64,000 nt of DNA, from the NCBI RefSeq assembly GCF_003604215.1, contig NZ_QXGS01000009.1, positions 1 through 64,000 on the forward strand, given 5' to 3'. Positions 63,876 through 64,000 of this stretch are shown piece by piece. This DNA is from Teichococcus vastitatis (GTDB lineage: Bacteria; Pseudomonadota; Alphaproteobacteria; Acetobacterales; Acetobacteraceae). The notes beneath the pieces are model-generated. The model saw nothing but the letters and a program-made list of their open reading frames with translations. It was not told the DNA's origin and ran no database searches. How positions within the stretch are numbered: the first letter of the stretch is position 1; every line of letters starts with the position of its first letter. A program made the position numbers and the translations under genes.

Positions 63876-63900
63876 GGCGGCGGCCTTGCGGGCCGCCGCC
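63876..63900. terminator. GC-rich hairpin between convergent genes
   Basis: GGCGGCGGCC (63876-63885) pairs perfectly with GGCCGCCGCC (63891-63900) across a five-base loop. No T-run follows. It lies between the FAH-family stop and the stop of the leftward TRAP permease. Confidence 0.55.
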
Positions 63901-63905
63901 TCGGA

Positions 63906-64000
63906 TCAGCCGAGCAGCAGGGACGGCAGGATGCCGACGATGCCCGGCGCCAGCACCAGCAGGAACACAAAGGCCACCATGATCAGCAGGTAAGGCAGTG
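63906..64000 (-). CDS. TRAP transporter large permease, C-terminal end (partial)
   Basis: The minus strand from the window edge reads LPYLLIMVAFVFLLVLAPGI followed by VGILPSLLLG and a TGA stop (63908-63906). A final membrane helix with this LPGxVxxLPSLL ending is typical of DctM/SiaM-like permeases, which import organic acids with a DctP binding protein. Only 30 residues are visible. Confidence 0.65.
   Translation of the reverse strand, partial: LPYLLIMVAFVFLLVLAPGIVGILPSLLLG

Overview
The window is high-GC DNA packed with genes on both strands. Gene content points to an alphaproteobacterium, most likely an Acetobacteraceae/Rhodospirillales member of the Roseomonas type: one-chain indolepyruvate ferredoxin oxidoreductase, fused MrpAB antiporter subunit, Bug-type binding protein, DUF993 protein, a MucR-like oligomerisation segment and an alphaproteobacterial-type ornithine decarboxylase leader. 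This is inference from gene families; no rRNA, tRNA, CRISPR array or intact phage was seen.

Layout. 1-1.9 kb: reductive-type uracil catabolism pair (URC4-like DUF1688 and uracil phosphoribosyltransferase). 2-6.8 kb: DUF4403 protein, CNNM/CorC-type membrane protein, NdvA-like ABC exporter. 6.9-14 kb: nitrogen and polyamine genes (ureohydrolase of the agmatinase type, ornithine decarboxylase with a long leader, asparaginase), then glucokinase and PfkB, then a membrane-anchored spermidine-synthase-like protein. 14.1-16.6 kb: small coiled-coil protein, alpha/beta hydrolase, SDR. 16.7-21.8 kb: leftward operon of two glycosyltransferases and two unrecognised proteins, probably surface glycan assembly. 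22.5-26.9 kb: tightly overlapped operon of an AhpD-like protein, an acyl-CoA-dehydrogenase-like flavoprotein and an SsuABC-type importer, flanked by AT-richer gaps. 27.6-34.1 kb: PTS EIIA-like protein followed by a complete mrpA(B)CDEFG antiporter operon.

34.1-40.8 kb: leftward sugar-acid catabolic block (Gfo/Idh/MocA oxidoreductase, DUF993 aldolase-like protein, sugar isomerase, Bug binding protein, KDGal kinase and KDPGal aldolase), with a TetR regulator and a near-perfect shared palindrome at the two promoters. 40.9-48 kb: peptide-type ABC importer (binding protein, two permeases, two ATPases) followed by adenine deaminase. 48.2-57 kb: serine hydrolase, MucR-like small protein, indolepyruvate oxidoreductase, second serine hydrolase, glucose-6-phosphate dehydrogenase. 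57-58 kb: TerC.

58.3-60.73 kb is a decayed island. It holds an IS30-family element with perfect 28-bp ends and a multiply frameshifted transposase, a likely DUF465 remnant, and a Crp/Fnr regulator whose N-terminal half is inverted relative to its C-terminal half; re-inverting about 280 bp restores the start codon and the junction in frame. 60.8-64 kb: ethanolamine ammonia-lyase eutBC, a fumarylacetoacetate-hydrolase-family enzyme, a terminator-like hairpin and the 3' end of a TRAP transporter large permease.

The most notable items are the inverted Crp/Fnr pseudogene, the TetR operator pair, the possible speF-type leader RNA, the MucR-like protein without a zinc finger, and the glycan operon with two unknown proteins.
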